A stretch of 5,248 nt of DNA from a bacterium (GTDB lineage Bacteria > CBDUZB01 > JAGLHV01). The translations under genes and the position numbers were made by a program. This document shows, piece by piece, positions 5,117 to 5,248 of the stretch. The notes below the pieces were generated by a model. That model saw only the letters and a program-made list of their open reading frames with translations, was not told the DNA's origin and searched no databases. The stretch lies in assembly GCA_023143305.1 (NCBI GenBank), contig JAGLHV010000113.1:1-5248 (forward strand). Reading direction: 5' to 3'. Each line of letters opens with the position of its first letter. Position 1 is the stretch's first letter.

Positions 5117-5179
5117 CAAAAAGAGGTTTTTGTATTTGGGATTTACTTATAATTATATTTAAAAATCTATTTAGATTTA

Positions 5180-5196
5180 TTCCGGTAATTACGGAA
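5180..5196 (+). repeat. Short inverted repeat in the leader of the last gene
   Basis: TTCCG (5180-5184) and CGGAA (5192-5196) pair perfectly around GTAATTA, and GTAATTAC (5185-5192) is itself an 8-bp palindrome. It is one of the few G/C-containing dyads between genes here. It could be an operator or a small RNA hairpin about 27 bases before the start codon. There is no U-tract, so it is not a terminator. Confidence 0.35.
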
Positions 5197-5207
5197 AACC
5201 AAAAAAA

Positions 5208-5216
5208 GAAGGGGGT
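5208..5216 (+). promoter_or_regulatory. Ribosome-binding site of the last (partial) gene
   Basis: The G-rich AGAAGGGGG lies 6 bases before the ATG at 5223 and stands out in A-rich surroundings. It is the main evidence that the ATG is a real start. Confidence 0.65.
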
Positions 5217-5222
5217 GTAAAA

Positions 5223-5248
5223 ATGCATAATCAAGCTTATATGATGGG
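5223..5248 (+). CDS. 5' end of an unidentified gene (cut by window end)
   Basis: ATG at 5223 with a strong G-rich SD and an upstream promoter at 5088-5116. Only eight full codons are visible (MHNQAYMM, then GG of a probable Gly codon). The start is rich in His and Met, and shows neither a signal peptide nor a recognisable domain. Too little is present to name a family. Confidence 0.55.

Larger units (their letters stand above)
5072..5222 (+). other. 151-base intergenic leader region
   Basis: No convincing gene. It holds a promoter (5088-5116), an orphan SD-like AAAAAGAGG (5118-5126) followed by a possible TTG mini-frame ending at 5162, and a short dyad (5180-5196), before the SD of the next gene. 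The expected untranslated leader is about 100 bases, longer than elsewhere in the window, so it could carry regulation. I recognise no known riboswitch. Confidence 0.5.

Noticed and set aside
1..5248. CRISPR array, insertion sequence, tRNA or rRNA
   Set aside because: No regularly spaced repeats, transposase-like frame, terminal inverted repeats or RNA-gene motifs were seen.

Overview
The window is AT-rich DNA with closely packed genes, all on the + strand. Ribosome-binding sites are strong and purine-rich (AAAGGAGG, AAAGAGG). The gene content points to an anaerobic or microaerophilic bacterium that defends itself against oxygen and peroxide without catalase: rubrerythrin, a glutaredoxin-like protein, an NADH-type thioredoxin reductase and an FAD/NADH disulfide reductase. 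A low-GC Firmicutes-like or Atribacterota-like anaerobe would fit, but nothing here fixes the taxon.

Layout. Positions 29-2840 look like one operon with gaps of 8-23 bp: full-length rubrerythrin (29-604), a small YruB/Cp9-type glutaredoxin (628-858), an AhpF-like thioredoxin reductase without the AhpF N-terminal domain (874-1788), and a SO_0444/ArsP-type metal permease with Cys motifs (1797-2840). Its promoter lies upstream of the window. A near-consensus promoter at 2855-2883 then starts a second unit: an unannotated-type 23-residue membrane miniprotein (2917-2988), followed by a 448-residue NADH oxidase/CoA-disulfide reductase-like flavoprotein (3058-4404). A third unit has a TATAAT box at 4452-4457. 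It opens with a 19-codon ORF whose first 14 residues look like the start of CutA and then stop (4488-4547). This ORF overlaps by 4 bp a GTG-started, exported, Lys-rich coiled-coil protein of unknown function (4544-5071). A fourth promoter at 5088-5116 leads into a 106-base leader and a gene cut off by the window end (5223 onward).

How the genes fit together. The glutaredoxin and the reductase together look like a split AhpF: the flavoprotein takes electrons from NADH and passes them to the CxxC glutaredoxin, which would reduce a peroxiredoxin encoded elsewhere. This matches the known Clostridium pasteurianum Cp34/Cp9 pair. Rubrerythrin removes H2O2 in parallel. The permease probably exports a thiophilic or soft metal, which links thiol redox balance to metal stress. 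The downstream flavoprotein probably reduces O2, CoA disulfide or polysulfide with NADH.

No rRNA, tRNA, CRISPR array, insertion sequence or GC-rich intrinsic terminator was seen. The most unusual features are the small ones: the miniprotein, the apparent cutA remnant, and the repeated promoter/SD/mini-ORF layout in the second half.
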